Positions 16,046-23,965 of a stretch of DNA of 28,021 nucleotides are shown here, piece by piece; position 1 is the stretch's first letter; each line of letters begins with the position of its first letter. This stretch comes from JAKIWV01 sp049800095. GTDB taxonomy: Archaea; Thermoplasmatota; Thermoplasmata; Lutacidiplasmatales; UBA184. The translations under genes and the position numbers were made by a program. The notes beneath the pieces are model-generated. The model searched no databases and was not told the origin of the DNA. It saw only the letters and a list, made by a program, of their open reading frames with translations. The stretch is taken from the NCBI GenBank assembly GCA_049800095.1, contig JBARJD010000143.1, forward strand, positions 1-28,021, given 5' to 3'.

Positions 16046-16898
16046 TCGGGATGGCCGCCGCCGTCTCTTCAACTGGATCGTGGCCGGGCTCTGCTTCCTC
16101 TGCGTCGTGGCGGCCCTCATCCCGCTCATCAGTATCATCTACACGGCAGTCGACAACGGTGCTCGCGTCCTGAGTTTCAATTTTCTGGTCGCCCCCATCT
16201 CGTTTGGGTTCTGCGCCCCGGGGGTCAGCTGCTACGGGGGAATCGGGCCGGCGCTATACGCCACCATCGTGGTGGTGGGTCTCGCCTCCGCGATGGCCCT
16301 TCCCGCCGGCATTCTGGCGGGCATCTATCTGTCCGAGTATGGCAAGAATCCCCTCGGACGCTCGATCAGCTTTTTCACGGACGTCATGACCGGAACGCCT
16401 TCGATAGTGGTCGGGTTGTTCGTGTACGCGGTCTTCGTCTACTTGGAGCCGCGGGTGGTGTTCAGCGCCCTCACGGGCTCCATCGCCTTGGCCGTGATCA
16501 TGGTGCCCATCGTCACCCGCGCGACGGAAGAGGGTCTCCGGCTCGTTCCAAACGCCCTCCGAGAGGGCGCATATGCCCTCGGCATCCCACGGTACCGAGC
16601 GGTGATTCAGATCGTGCTGAGCACCGGACGGGGCGTCGTCATCACTGGTGGCGTCCTGGCGGTCATGCGCGCGTCGGGAGAGGTCGCTCCTCTCCTTCTT
16701 ACCGCATTCTGGAGCGATCGGGGGTTCACTGGCATCACTCAGCCGGCCGGTCTGCTCGGCCCGCTGATCTTCATGGACGCCACCGCTCCGGAACCTTCCC
16801 TGGTGGCAGCCGCCTGGGGCGCGTCCCTGATCCTCATCCTTCTCTTGCTGGGCATCAGCCTTACGGCACGTATCGTCCTGCGAAATCGCTACAAGTAA
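16035..16898 (+). CDS. pstA: Phosphate ABC transporter permease PstA
   Basis: This is the second membrane subunit of the importer, 287 residues from the ATG at 16035. Its first helix is near FNWIVAGLCFLCVVAALIPL, and the coupling region is LRLVPNALREGAYALGIPRY, followed by ASGEVAPLLLTAFW, a PstA-typical segment. It overlaps the pstC stop by 11 nt, suggesting translational coupling. The strong SD within the pstC tail supports this start. It should pair with PstC and PstB to form the transporter. Confidence 0.93.
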   Translation: MKLDRDGRRRLFNWIVAGLCFLCVVAALIPLISIIYTAVDNGARVLSFNFLVAPISFGFCAPGVSCYGGIGPALYATIVVVGLASAMALPAGILAGIYLSEYGKNPLGRSISFFTDVMTGTPSIVVGLFVYAVFVYLEPRVVFSALTGSIALAVIMVPIVTRATEEGLRLVPNALREGAYALGIPRYRAVIQIVLSTGRGVVITGGVLAVMRASGEVAPLLLTAFWSDRGFTGITQPAGLLGPLIFMDATAPEPSLVAAAWGASLILILLLLGISLTARIVLRNRYK

Positions 16899-16916
16899 GC
16901 CGGAAGAAGTGAATCC

Positions 16917-17717
16917 ATGGAAAGGGAGCCGCTGGGACCCAGTGCGGGCTTGAACCATGACGGCGCGCCCGCCAAGATGGAGGTCCTGAAGCTGTCGGCC
17001 TTCTACGGCAAGAAAAAGGCCGTCTCGGAGGTTTCTCTCGGCTTCAGAGAGAGCAGCGTCACGGCCATCATCGGCCCGTCGGGCTGTGGAAAATCGACCC
17101 TAATCCGATGCCTCAACCGGATGCACGAAGTGACCCCTGGAGGTCGGATCCAAGGGCAGGTGCGACTCGACGGCGAGGACATTTACGCCCAGGATCCGGT
17201 GACGGTCCGGCGCCGCATCGGCATGGTGTTCCAGAAACCGAACCCATTCCCCACGATGTCGGTCTACGACAATGTAGCGGCCGGCCTTCGGCTGAACGGG
17301 ATGCGGAACCGCGCCAAGCTCGACGAGGCGGTCCTCAGGAGCTTGAAGCAAGCCGCGCTTTGGGACGAGGTAAAGGAAAACATTCACGGCTCGGGCAACC
17401 GGCTCTCGGGAGGACAGCAACAACGGCTGTGTATCGCCCGCGCGTTGGCGATCCAACCCGAGGTCATCCTGATGGACGAACCGTGCTCCGCTCTCGACCC
17501 CATCGCGACCGCGAAGATCGAGGACTTGATCTTCGACCTCCAGAAGACCTACACGGTGGTCATCGTGACGCACAACATGCAGCAGGCCGCGCGCGTCGCC
17601 GAGTATACGGCGTTCATGTACCTCGGCGAGCTGATCGAGTACGACCGGACGAAGAAGATCTTCGAACAGCCGGCCCAGAAGCTGACCGAGAACTACATTA
17701 CAGGAAGGTTTGGATAA
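16917..17717 (+). CDS. pstB: Phosphate ABC transporter ATPase PstB
   Basis: This is the ATP-hydrolysing subunit of the phosphate importer. All ABC motifs are intact: Walker A GPSGCGKST (53-61), Q-loop at VFQKPNPFP (about 105-112), signature LSGGQQQR (163-170), Walker B VILMDEP with catalytic E188, and the H-loop in IVTHNMQQAAR. The QKPNPFP sequence is characteristic of PstB. The 266-residue length is usual; the first 20 residues are extra, and M21 (16977) is an alternative start. The stop TAA overlaps the phoU ATG by one base. Confidence 0.96.
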   Translation: MEREPLGPSAGLNHDGAPAKMEVLKLSAFYGKKKAVSEVSLGFRESSVTAIIGPSGCGKSTLIRCLNRMHEVTPGGRIQGQVRLDGEDIYAQDPVTVRRRIGMVFQKPNPFPTMSVYDNVAAGLRLNGMRNRAKLDEAVLRSLKQAALWDEVKENIHGSGNRLSGGQQQRLCIARALAIQPEVILMDEPCSALDPIATAKIEDLIFDLQKTYTVVIVTHNMQQAARVAEYTAFMYLGELIEYDRTKKIFEQPAQKLTENYITGRFG

Positions 17718-18457
17718 TGCCGACCGCCGTAGAACGAAAAGCGCTGTCCGAGGCCCTCGACCGCCTCAACGAGAACATGCGGACGATGTCCGAGCTCGCT
17801 GTGCTCGCGATCCGTAAAGCCGCGGAGGCGCTCGAGAAGGGACACCGCCGCGACTCCGAAGAGGTGTTCACGCTCGACCAGGAGATCTACGGCCTCAAGC
17901 AAAAGGTCGAGCAATCGTGCATCGAACTGATCGCACTCTATGCCCCCGTCGCGAGCGATCTGCGGACGATCACGGCGTCGCTCGAGATTACCACGGACCT
18001 CGACCGGATCGGGCGCTACTCGAGGGACATCGCCGAGGCGGCGGAGAAGCTCCGGGGCATGAGCCGGGAGAACTTGGGCAAAATCGGAAACCTATCGCGC
18101 ATGGCCGACCTGACGATCAACATGATTGAGACGTCGGTCAATGCCTTCACTCAACGGCAGGCCGAACCCGTCCGGGACATCGTCCGCACCGACGACGTCA
18201 TCGATGCGCTGCACGACGAGGTCTTTCAAGAGTTGGTCGAGAAGATGACCGACCAGTCGGTCTCCCCCCGGGTCGGGGCCCAGTTAGTCCTGATCAATCG
18301 CTACTTCGAACGGCTCGCAGACCACGCGGTGAACATCGGTCTCGATGTGATCTACATGATCACGGCCCAACGGCCGGCCAAAGTGAAGCGGCAGAACGGA
18401 GACGCCCATCCTCCTCCCACCCCTACCGCGCCGTCGCCCGCCACCCCGTCTTCGTAG
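17717..18457 (+). CDS. phoU: Phosphate transport regulator PhoU
   Basis: This 246-residue protein has two PhoU three-helix repeats. The metal-binding pattern is visible in EITTDLDRIGRYSRDIAE and again in INRYFERLADHAVNIGLD. Family members bind PstB and, in bacteria, the sensor kinase, to limit phosphate uptake when phosphate is plentiful. No PhoR/PhoB genes are seen here, so in this organism the AbrB-PhoU protein at the head of the operon may provide the transcription link. The last 30 residues are Pro/Ala-rich and probably disordered. Its start overlaps the pstB stop, and the DNA methyltransferase follows after 25 nt. Confidence 0.95.
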   Translation: MPTAVERKALSEALDRLNENMRTMSELAVLAIRKAAEALEKGHRRDSEEVFTLDQEIYGLKQKVEQSCIELIALYAPVASDLRTITASLEITTDLDRIGRYSRDIAEAAEKLRGMSRENLGKIGNLSRMADLTINMIETSVNAFTQRQAEPVRDIVRTDDVIDALHDEVFQELVEKMTDQSVSPRVGAQLVLINRYFERLADHAVNIGLDVIYMITAQRPAKVKRQNGDAHPPPTPTAPSPATPSS

Positions 18458-18482
18458 CTCCTGGCAAGTACGGACGGGTCCG

Positions 18483-19982
18483 ATGGATCGATTGGTTCCC
18501 ATCGCCCTCCACCGGGCCTTGACCGAGACCGGACCTATCGGCTCGACCACTCGGCAACTTTCATCCCGACTCTCTCAACCGGAGCCGGAGCTCGCGGCAC
18601 TGCTCGAGGGGCTGGCCGAGCATGGAGAGGTCATTCGGATCGGTCGCGGCCTCTGGCTTCTGGCCGACTACGCCGAACTCGACCTTCGGAAGGATTTCCG
18701 GGATCCGGAAGAGTACGTCGAGCGATTCGCCCGTGAACACGGCATCGCCCTCGGGCGCTCTCCGGGCCCTATCACGTTCTCGGACAACACGGACCTCCCC
18801 ATCCACCGATGGTGGCCCTATGTCCAGGGCTTCTCGGCCGAGTTCGTCGCGGATGTGATCGGACGTGAAGGGCTCGCGCCGGGTTCCACGGTCCTGGACC
18901 CTTTCGCCGGGAGCGGGACGACGCTGGTGGAGGCCCGTCGCGCCGGGTATCGGGCCATCGGCTGCGAGCTCATGCCCCCGGCCGCGCTCGCCGCTCGGGT
19001 CAAGATCCGGTTCGAGGTCGATCCGAAACGTCTGACCGCGATGGGCGACCGAATCCTGCGGAGCGCCCGTCGCCGTCGACCCGGATCGCCTCCCTTTCTG
19101 CGGGAAACCTCTCGGCAGTTCCTTCCGGATGCGCTCGCCCGCCTGACCCAGCTTCGAGACGCTCTCCCCCTGGGCGATGATCCGGTGGTCGAGGCGGGAC
19201 GATTGGCGTTCGGCCGTACCCTGATTCCTGTCAGTCGCCTGCGGCGGTCTCCTTGCTTGGGCTACGGGCGGCCCGATGCCGACGAGTTCAGGGACCCGTG
19301 GGCCGAATTCACCTGTGCCATCTCGGACTTCTCGGACGACCTGCGGGCGCTGCAGGACACCCGCCCTCGATGGGGTCCTCCTGGGGAGGTCCGGCAACGC
19401 GACGCCCGGATGCTTGACTTGCCGCCCGACTCTGTGGACCTCGCCGTCACGAGCCCGCCCTACGTCAATGGGATGGACTACGTCAACAACTACAAGCTCG
19501 ACCTGGCGTGGCTCGGCTACGCCGGGAGCTACTCGGATCTGCGCCGCCTTCGGGAGTCGATGGTGGCCTGCGATAATCTCGGCCGAGCTGCGATTCAACC
19601 GCACCTCGCCACGGACGATGTCGAGGATGCATGGCTCCGTGAGATCCTCCAACATATCCGGAGGAACGTGGGGCGGAAGCGGAGCTACCGTAGGAACGAC
19701 GTCCATGGGGTGGTCAAGCGATACTTCTTGGACCTCCGCCCGGTACTGGCGGCCGTCTATCGGGCGCTCCGCCCGGGAGGCCGCTTCTCCCTTGTCGTGG
19801 GAGATTCCCTGCTCGCGGGTACCTACGTTCCCGGAGACCTGCTGACCGCGCGGCTCGGCGTGCAGGTGGGATTCCGCATTGCTTCGGTCAACGTCGCCCG
19901 GCGTCGGTGGTCTGGGCAACGCCGGAGCTTTCCACTCCGTGAGACGATCGTGACTCTCGAGCGCCCCCGCTCAGCTCAGTGA
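18483..19982 (+). CDS. DNA amino-methyltransferase with winged-helix N-terminus
   Basis: This 499-residue protein carries an SAM-binding motif DPFAGSGTT (139-147) and the catalytic motif TSPPY (323-327), the signature of enzymes that methylate exocyclic amino groups (N6-adenine or N4-cytosine). The order, SAM motif first and TSPPY about 180 residues later, followed by NGMDYVNNYKLDLAWLG, is seen in a common group of orphan methyltransferases. The first 100 residues, with LSSRLSQPEPELAALLEGLAEHGEVIRIGRGLWLLA, look like a winged helix-turn-helix. There is no restriction-enzyme gene beside it. It lies 25 nt after phoU and 13 nt before the CHAD gene, so it is probably transcribed with the phosphate genes. 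Target sequence and role unknown; an RNA substrate is less likely but not excluded. Confidence 0.83.
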   Translation: MDRLVPIALHRALTETGPIGSTTRQLSSRLSQPEPELAALLEGLAEHGEVIRIGRGLWLLADYAELDLRKDFRDPEEYVERFAREHGIALGRSPGPITFSDNTDLPIHRWWPYVQGFSAEFVADVIGREGLAPGSTVLDPFAGSGTTLVEARRAGYRAIGCELMPPAALAARVKIRFEVDPKRLTAMGDRILRSARRRRPGSPPFLRETSRQFLPDALARLTQLRDALPLGDDPVVEAGRLAFGRTLIPVSRLRRSPCLGYGRPDADEFRDPWAEFTCAISDFSDDLRALQDTRPRWGPPGEVRQRDARMLDLPPDSVDLAVTSPPYVNGMDYVNNYKLDLAWLGYAGSYSDLRRLRESMVACDNLGRAAIQPHLATDDVEDAWLREILQHIRRNVGRKRSYRRNDVHGVVKRYFLDLRPVLAAVYRALRPGGRFSLVVGDSLLAGTYVPGDLLTARLGVQVGFRIASVNVARRRWSGQRRSFPLRETIVTLERPRSAQ

Positions 19983-19995
19983 GGGAGTGCCCGAG

Positions 19996-20880
19996 ATGCC
20001 CCGCTCCAACCCGACCACCCGAGAGGCTACTGCGCTTCGGGCGGAGATCGCGCGATGTGCACGGAGCGCCGAGAGCGGACTCCGTGCCTCTGCCTACCGG
20101 AGCGCGCCGGACGCCGAAACGCTCCACCGGCTCCACCGGGACCTGCGAGAACTCCGGGTCACCCATCGACTGCTCGTCCCTCTCCCGAAAGGGGCCACGA
20201 CCGAGGATGCGACGGATCGACGGCTCCAACGGCTCGCCGGTCTCGTGGGCGAGGTACGAGACCGGGATGTCGCGATCGCCATTCTCCTTCGCTCGGGCGC
20301 CGACGTGGGAGGGAAGCTCCGTCGGAGTCTCCAAGCCCGGCTCCGGCACGAAGGGCAGGTCGGTCGGGAATTGCTCCGCGCCGATGCGCGCGTCGAGCTG
20401 GATCGCCATCTGCTCCAGACGGTGACTCGGGACGTCTCGAGCGCATCGGTGCCGGGTCCGGCTCAGCTTCGCCACGAAATGGAGTTGGCCCTGACCCACC
20501 GCCACGCGACGGTCGTTCGCGCGTTCCGCCGCGGGATCCGGAAACCCTCCACCCGAAGATTGCACCGGCTCCGTATCGCGTTACGAAACGCCCGTGCGCT
20601 TCGAACCCTGGTCGGACGCGTCACCGGCCATCCGGCGAACAGTGTGCCCGCCGACCTCGACAAGCTCCAGCGCGCCCTGGGCCGATTGCACGACCTGGAC
20701 ATGGTCGCGGAGCGCATCGCCTCTCTGCCCCCCGGAGAGGATCTGGATCTGTGGGAACGACAGTGGCGCAAGGCGCGCAAGACCGAGCGGATCCGGGTTC
20801 TCGCGCGGATGCAACGCAAGCGAACGCGAAAATCTCTCAACTGGCTCACCCTCGGCGCCGCGGGGAAGGAGCGGGCATGA
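19996..20880 (+). CDS. CHAD-domain protein (polyphosphate-binding)
   Basis: This 294-residue all-helical protein is rich in Arg and His. CHAD domains bind inorganic polyphosphate along a basic surface. Typical pieces are LHRLHRDLRELRVTHRLL near the N-terminus and RRLHRLRIALRNARALRTL plus LQRALGRLHDLDMVAERI in the second half, matching the two four-helix repeats. The ATG at 19996, with GAGGGAG upstream, is preferred to the GTG at 19987. It overlaps the exopolyphosphatase gene by ATGA, which supports a shared role in polyphosphate binding, storage or turnover. No CYTH or adenylate-cyclase-like domain is attached. Confidence 0.85.
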   Translation: MPRSNPTTREATALRAEIARCARSAESGLRASAYRSAPDAETLHRLHRDLRELRVTHRLLVPLPKGATTEDATDRRLQRLAGLVGEVRDRDVAIAILLRSGADVGGKLRRSLQARLRHEGQVGRELLRADARVELDRHLLQTVTRDVSSASVPGPAQLRHEMELALTHRHATVVRAFRRGIRKPSTRRLHRLRIALRNARALRTLVGRVTGHPANSVPADLDKLQRALGRLHDLDMVAERIASLPPGEDLDLWERQWRKARKTERIRVLARMQRKRTRKSLNWLTLGAAGKERA

Positions 20881-22499
20881 GCGGGGGCAGCTCAGCCTCC
20901 TACGGGGGGTTCTTAGGCAAGGGGGTCGTGCGAACCGCGAACCTCCCCATGTCGACCACTCCCTCGGGCACAGCTCCGGAGATACGGTCGGGTGAAGTGA
21001 GTCAACTGGCGGTGATCGACCTGGGGTCGAACACCGCCCGACTCGCCATCTTCGAGGTCACGGGAGAAGGCGGCCTCCGCACACTCTACGAGGTGAAGGA
21101 AGTCCCCCGACTCGGCAAGGGTGTCCGAGAGGACCTGTCCCTCTCCCCCGCCGCGATTGAGCGGGGCCTCGCGACACTGACCCGATTCTCTCGCCACCTC
21201 ACGGTCATGGGAAATCCACCGACCATCGCCGTCGCGACGAGCGCGGTACGCGACGCGCCGAACGGCCCGGCGTTCGTCGAGCGGATCGCTCGTCGCACCG
21301 GTATCCTCATGCGGGTCATCAGTGGTGAGGAAGAGGGGCGACTCGGTTACCTCGGCGTGGCTTCGGCCTGGGAACTGGATCGCGACCTGATCGCGGACCT
21401 GGGCGGCGGTTCCATCCAGCTCGCCTCGACGCGGGCCGGCCAACTCGAGCGCTCCACGAGCCTCCCCATCGGAGCGCTGCGTCTCACCCAGGAGTTCCTG
21501 GAACATGACCCCCCCAAGCGCCGCGAGCTCGAGGCCGCGAAGGAGTTTGTTCGGGAGCGCTTCGCGGCCACCCCCCTGCCCCGGCCCTCGGAGAAGCTCC
21601 GCGTCTTCGGCGTCGGCGGAACGATCCGTGCCCTCGCGCGCGTGGCCATGGAGCTTCGGGAGTACCCCGTGCAACGGGTGCACGGGTACCGACTGAATCG
21701 GCGGGACTTGGAGGTACTCGAGGGGATCCTGTTCGAGATGTCTGTCTCCCAACGCCGAGAGGTCCCCGGCATCAGCGCGGCGCGGGCCGACGTCATCATC
21801 GCGGGCCTGGTCGTGGTGGATGGCCTGCTCCGACGGACCGGCAAGGACGAGTTGCTCGTCACAGGCCACGGCATCCGCGAGGGCGCGGCCGTCGAACGCC
21901 TGGCGATTCCGGTGCCGGCGTCCCAGGAGGTGCTGGCCTTCCGTTCCGTCACCGCGGCGGCGCGGGCCATGGGTTTCTCGCTCATCCACGGGGAACAGGT
22001 CCGTCGGTTGGCGCTCACCCTCTTTGACCGGTTGCAGCCGCGGTACGGTTGGACCGACGACGACCGACTCGTACTGTCCGTCGCCTCGTGGATGCACGAT
22101 GTCGGAGCGGTCGTCGATCCTTGGCACCATCCCCAGCATTCGGCCTACCTGATCCGGAACCTCGCGAACCTTTCGTTGACCGACCGCGACGCGGTCCTGG
22201 CCTCCTTGGTGGCGTATCTTCATGAAGGCGATGAGATGCCCGAGGGATGGGCGAAGACGTGGCGCGCCGTACTCACCCCGGACGACCTCCAAGTCGCCCG
22301 CCAGCTCGGCACGATCGTCTACTTCGCCGAGACGCTCGAAGGAGCCCGACTGACCCTTTCCCTTCCCCGCGGCTCCCAACGTCTACGGCTCGAGCCTCAC
22401 CGGAACGGCGGCGCCACCGTCCCACCGCGCGCCGTGGAGCGACTCCGCAAGCCGATCGAGCGCGTCTTCGAGCTCGAGTTGGTGGCGCCCGATGAGTGA
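20877..22499 (+). CDS. ppx: Exopolyphosphatase / Ppx-GppA family with HD domain
   Basis: This 540-residue protein is predicted to release phosphate from the ends of polyphosphate chains, or to hydrolyse pppGpp. The actin-like ATPase fold shows phosphate-1 motif VIDLGSNTARL (46-56), VATSAVRDAPNG, the catalytic GEEEGRLGYLGV and phosphate-2 DLGGGS (174-179). The C-terminal part carries an HD-type helical domain with WMHDVG (H407, D408) and HHPQHSAYLIRNL. ATG at 20877 overlaps CHAD and has AAGGAG at 5 nt; starts at 20949 or 20997 are possible because the first 45 residues are not conserved-looking. CHAD next door argues for polyphosphate rather than pppGpp as substrate (inference). Confidence 0.9.
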   Translation: MSGGSSASYGGFLGKGVVRTANLPMSTTPSGTAPEIRSGEVSQLAVIDLGSNTARLAIFEVTGEGGLRTLYEVKEVPRLGKGVREDLSLSPAAIERGLATLTRFSRHLTVMGNPPTIAVATSAVRDAPNGPAFVERIARRTGILMRVISGEEEGRLGYLGVASAWELDRDLIADLGGGSIQLASTRAGQLERSTSLPIGALRLTQEFLEHDPPKRRELEAAKEFVRERFAATPLPRPSEKLRVFGVGGTIRALARVAMELREYPVQRVHGYRLNRRDLEVLEGILFEMSVSQRREVPGISAARADVIIAGLVVVDGLLRRTGKDELLVTGHGIREGAAVERLAIPVPASQEVLAFRSVTAAARAMGFSLIHGEQVRRLALTLFDRLQPRYGWTDDDRLVLSVASWMHDVGAVVDPWHHPQHSAYLIRNLANLSLTDRDAVLASLVAYLHEGDEMPEGWAKTWRAVLTPDDLQVARQLGTIVYFAETLEGARLTLSLPRGSQRLRLEPHRNGGATVPPRAVERLRKPIERVFELELVAPDE

Positions 22500-23196
22500 C
22501 CTCAGTGGGCCCGCCTCCGGGAGTCTCGGCTCGCGAGGGCGCCTCCTGGTCGTGGAGGGGCTCGATGGGAGTGGCAAGTCCACCCAGGCCCGCCTCCTCG
22601 TGAAGTGGCTCCAGTCCCGAGGCTATCGGGTGTTCTTCACGGAGTGGAACTCTTCCGAGTTGGTCTCGGACGTGATCCGCCGGGGCAAGAAGAAGGGACT
22701 CCTGACGCCCACTACGTTCGCCCTCCTCCACGCCACCGACTTCGCCGATCGCTTGGAACGGCAGATTCTGCCCCCGCTCCGCGCCGGGTACTTCGTGGTC
22801 TGCGACCGGTACTGTTACACCGCCTTCGTCCGGGACTCGGCCCGGGGCTGCGACCCCGCGTGGGTGCGGAACATGTACTCGTTTGCACCGGCGCCCGACA
22901 AAGTGCTCTACTTCCGGGTTCCGGTCCAGATCTCGCTCGAACGGAAGCTCGCCTCCCGCGAACCGATCTCCTACTATGAGGCGGGGATGGACCTCCACTT
23001 CTCGGACGACCTCGTCGAGAGCTACCAACGCTTCCAATCCGCCTTGCGGCGGGGGTACGAGAAGCTCGTGAGCACCGACCACCTCGTGCCGATCGACGCG
23101 GCCAAGCCGGTCGAGCAGGTGCTGACGCGCGTCCGGGGCGAGGTGAAACCGCTGCTCTCCGGATTCGCCAAGATGGAGTCCCTCGTCCATGGTTAG
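22492..23196 (+). CDS. Thymidylate-kinase-like P-loop protein 1 (Lys P-loop)
   Basis: This 234-residue protein has the TMP-kinase fold: Walker A GLDGSGKST (K29), CDRY (104-107) and a C-terminal DDLVESYQRFQ segment. However, the residues that define dTMP kinases are missing. The TREPGGT loop is replaced by FFTEWNSSEL. The Arg of the ADRxxH block that contacts the dTMP phosphate is Phe (ATDFADR, F84). The base-reading SxxAYQ after DRY is replaced by YTAFVRDSARG. It overlaps the exopolyphosphatase gene by 8 nt and the second copy by 8 nt. The family name is secure at fold level, but the substrate is probably not dTMP. A polyphosphate- or nucleotide-related phosphotransfer is a hypothesis drawn from context; PPK2 enzymes share this general fold. 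Confidence 0.8.
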   Translation: MSDLSGPASGSLGSRGRLLVVEGLDGSGKSTQARLLVKWLQSRGYRVFFTEWNSSELVSDVIRRGKKKGLLTPTTFALLHATDFADRLERQILPPLRAGYFVVCDRYCYTAFVRDSARGCDPAWVRNMYSFAPAPDKVLYFRVPVQISLERKLASREPISYYEAGMDLHFSDDLVESYQRFQSALRRGYEKLVSTDHLVPIDAAKPVEQVLTRVRGEVKPLLSGFAKMESLVHG

Positions 23197-23965
23197 GACT
23201 TACGGGACCCGGATTCCGAACCTCCCCAAGCGGGACCTTCCGGGCCATCTCATCGTCGTCGAAGGGGCTGACGGGTCGGGTCGGACAACGGAGGTCGAAC
23301 TCTTGCGCGAATGGCTCGAGATCCAGGGGCATCCGGTCGTCGACACCGGCCTTCGGCGCTCGACGCTCGTCAGCAAGCAGATCGACCGGGCGAAGCGGGG
23401 ACACACCCTCGGCGCGACGACGATGGCGTTGTTCTACGCCGGGGATTTCGCCGACCAGCTCGAGAACAAGATCCTGCCGGCCCTTGCCGCGGGCAGCACG
23501 GTCCTCGCGGACCGGTATACCTACACGCTCATGGCGCGCGCCATCGTGCGCGGGGCGACCCGGGAATACGCGCAGCAGCTCTATGCTTTCGCCTTCGAGC
23601 CCGACCTGATCGTCTTCCTCGACGCGCGGACGGATATCCTCCTCCATCGCGCCATCGCGAAGTACGGTTCGCTCGATTACTGGGAGAGCGGAATGGACCT
23701 CTCCCTCTCGCGGGACCGCTTCGAGAGCTTCTTCGCGTACCAGGCCTTGCTCAAGAAGGAGTTCGACTGGATGGCCCGCACCTACGGGTTCCAGCGAGTC
23801 GACGCCAACCGGACCCCGTTCCAGGTCCACCGTGACGTGAAAGCCCTGGTGGCCGCGCTCTTTGGCAAGCGGGTTCGGGTCGAGATCGCGGGCGAAACCT
23901 CTCCCCGGCTCACTTCGGAGCCCGAGGTCTCGGGACTCGGGCCGATAGCGAACGACGACGCTTAG
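23189..23965 (+). CDS. Thymidylate-kinase-like P-loop protein 2 (Arg in P-loop)
   Basis: This 258-residue sister of the preceding protein shares its special features: GDFADQ with F87 where dTMP kinases have Arg, DRYTYTLMARA after DRY (108-110), and YWESGMDLSLSRDRFESFF, which parallels YYEAGMDLHFSDDLVESYQ of copy 1. Its Walker A reads GADGSGRTT, so the normally essential Lys is Arg32. That suggests weak or lost ATP hydrolysis and a structural or regulatory role, for example as partner of copy 1 in a heterodimer (TMP kinases are dimers). About 40 C-terminal residues beyond the fold are polar and probably flexible. Its TAG stop overlaps the sixA TAA stop on the other strand (TTAG at 23962-23965). 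Confidence 0.78.
   Translation: MVRTYGTRIPNLPKRDLPGHLIVVEGADGSGRTTEVELLREWLEIQGHPVVDTGLRRSTLVSKQIDRAKRGHTLGATTMALFYAGDFADQLENKILPALAAGSTVLADRYTYTLMARAIVRGATREYAQQLYAFAFEPDLIVFLDARTDILLHRAIAKYGSLDYWESGMDLSLSRDRFESFFAYQALLKKEFDWMARTYGFQRVDANRTPFQVHRDVKALVAALFGKRVRVEIAGETSPRLTSEPEVSGLGPIANDDA

Noticed and set aside
18561..19919. 452-codon minus-strand frame opposite the DNA methyltransferase
   Set aside because: The plus-strand gene has DPFAGSGTT and TSPPY; the antisense product is a Pro/Arg/Val-rich shadow.
20913..22379. 488-codon minus-strand frame opposite the exopolyphosphatase
   Set aside because: The plus-strand gene has complete Ppx/GppA and HD motifs; the antisense frame has none and is a coding shadow.
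22492..23965. Ordinary dTMP kinase gene duplication
   Set aside because: Both copies lack the TREPGGT loop, the phosphate-contacting Arg and the SxxAYQ base-binding segment, so a plain tmk label is not supported beyond the fold.
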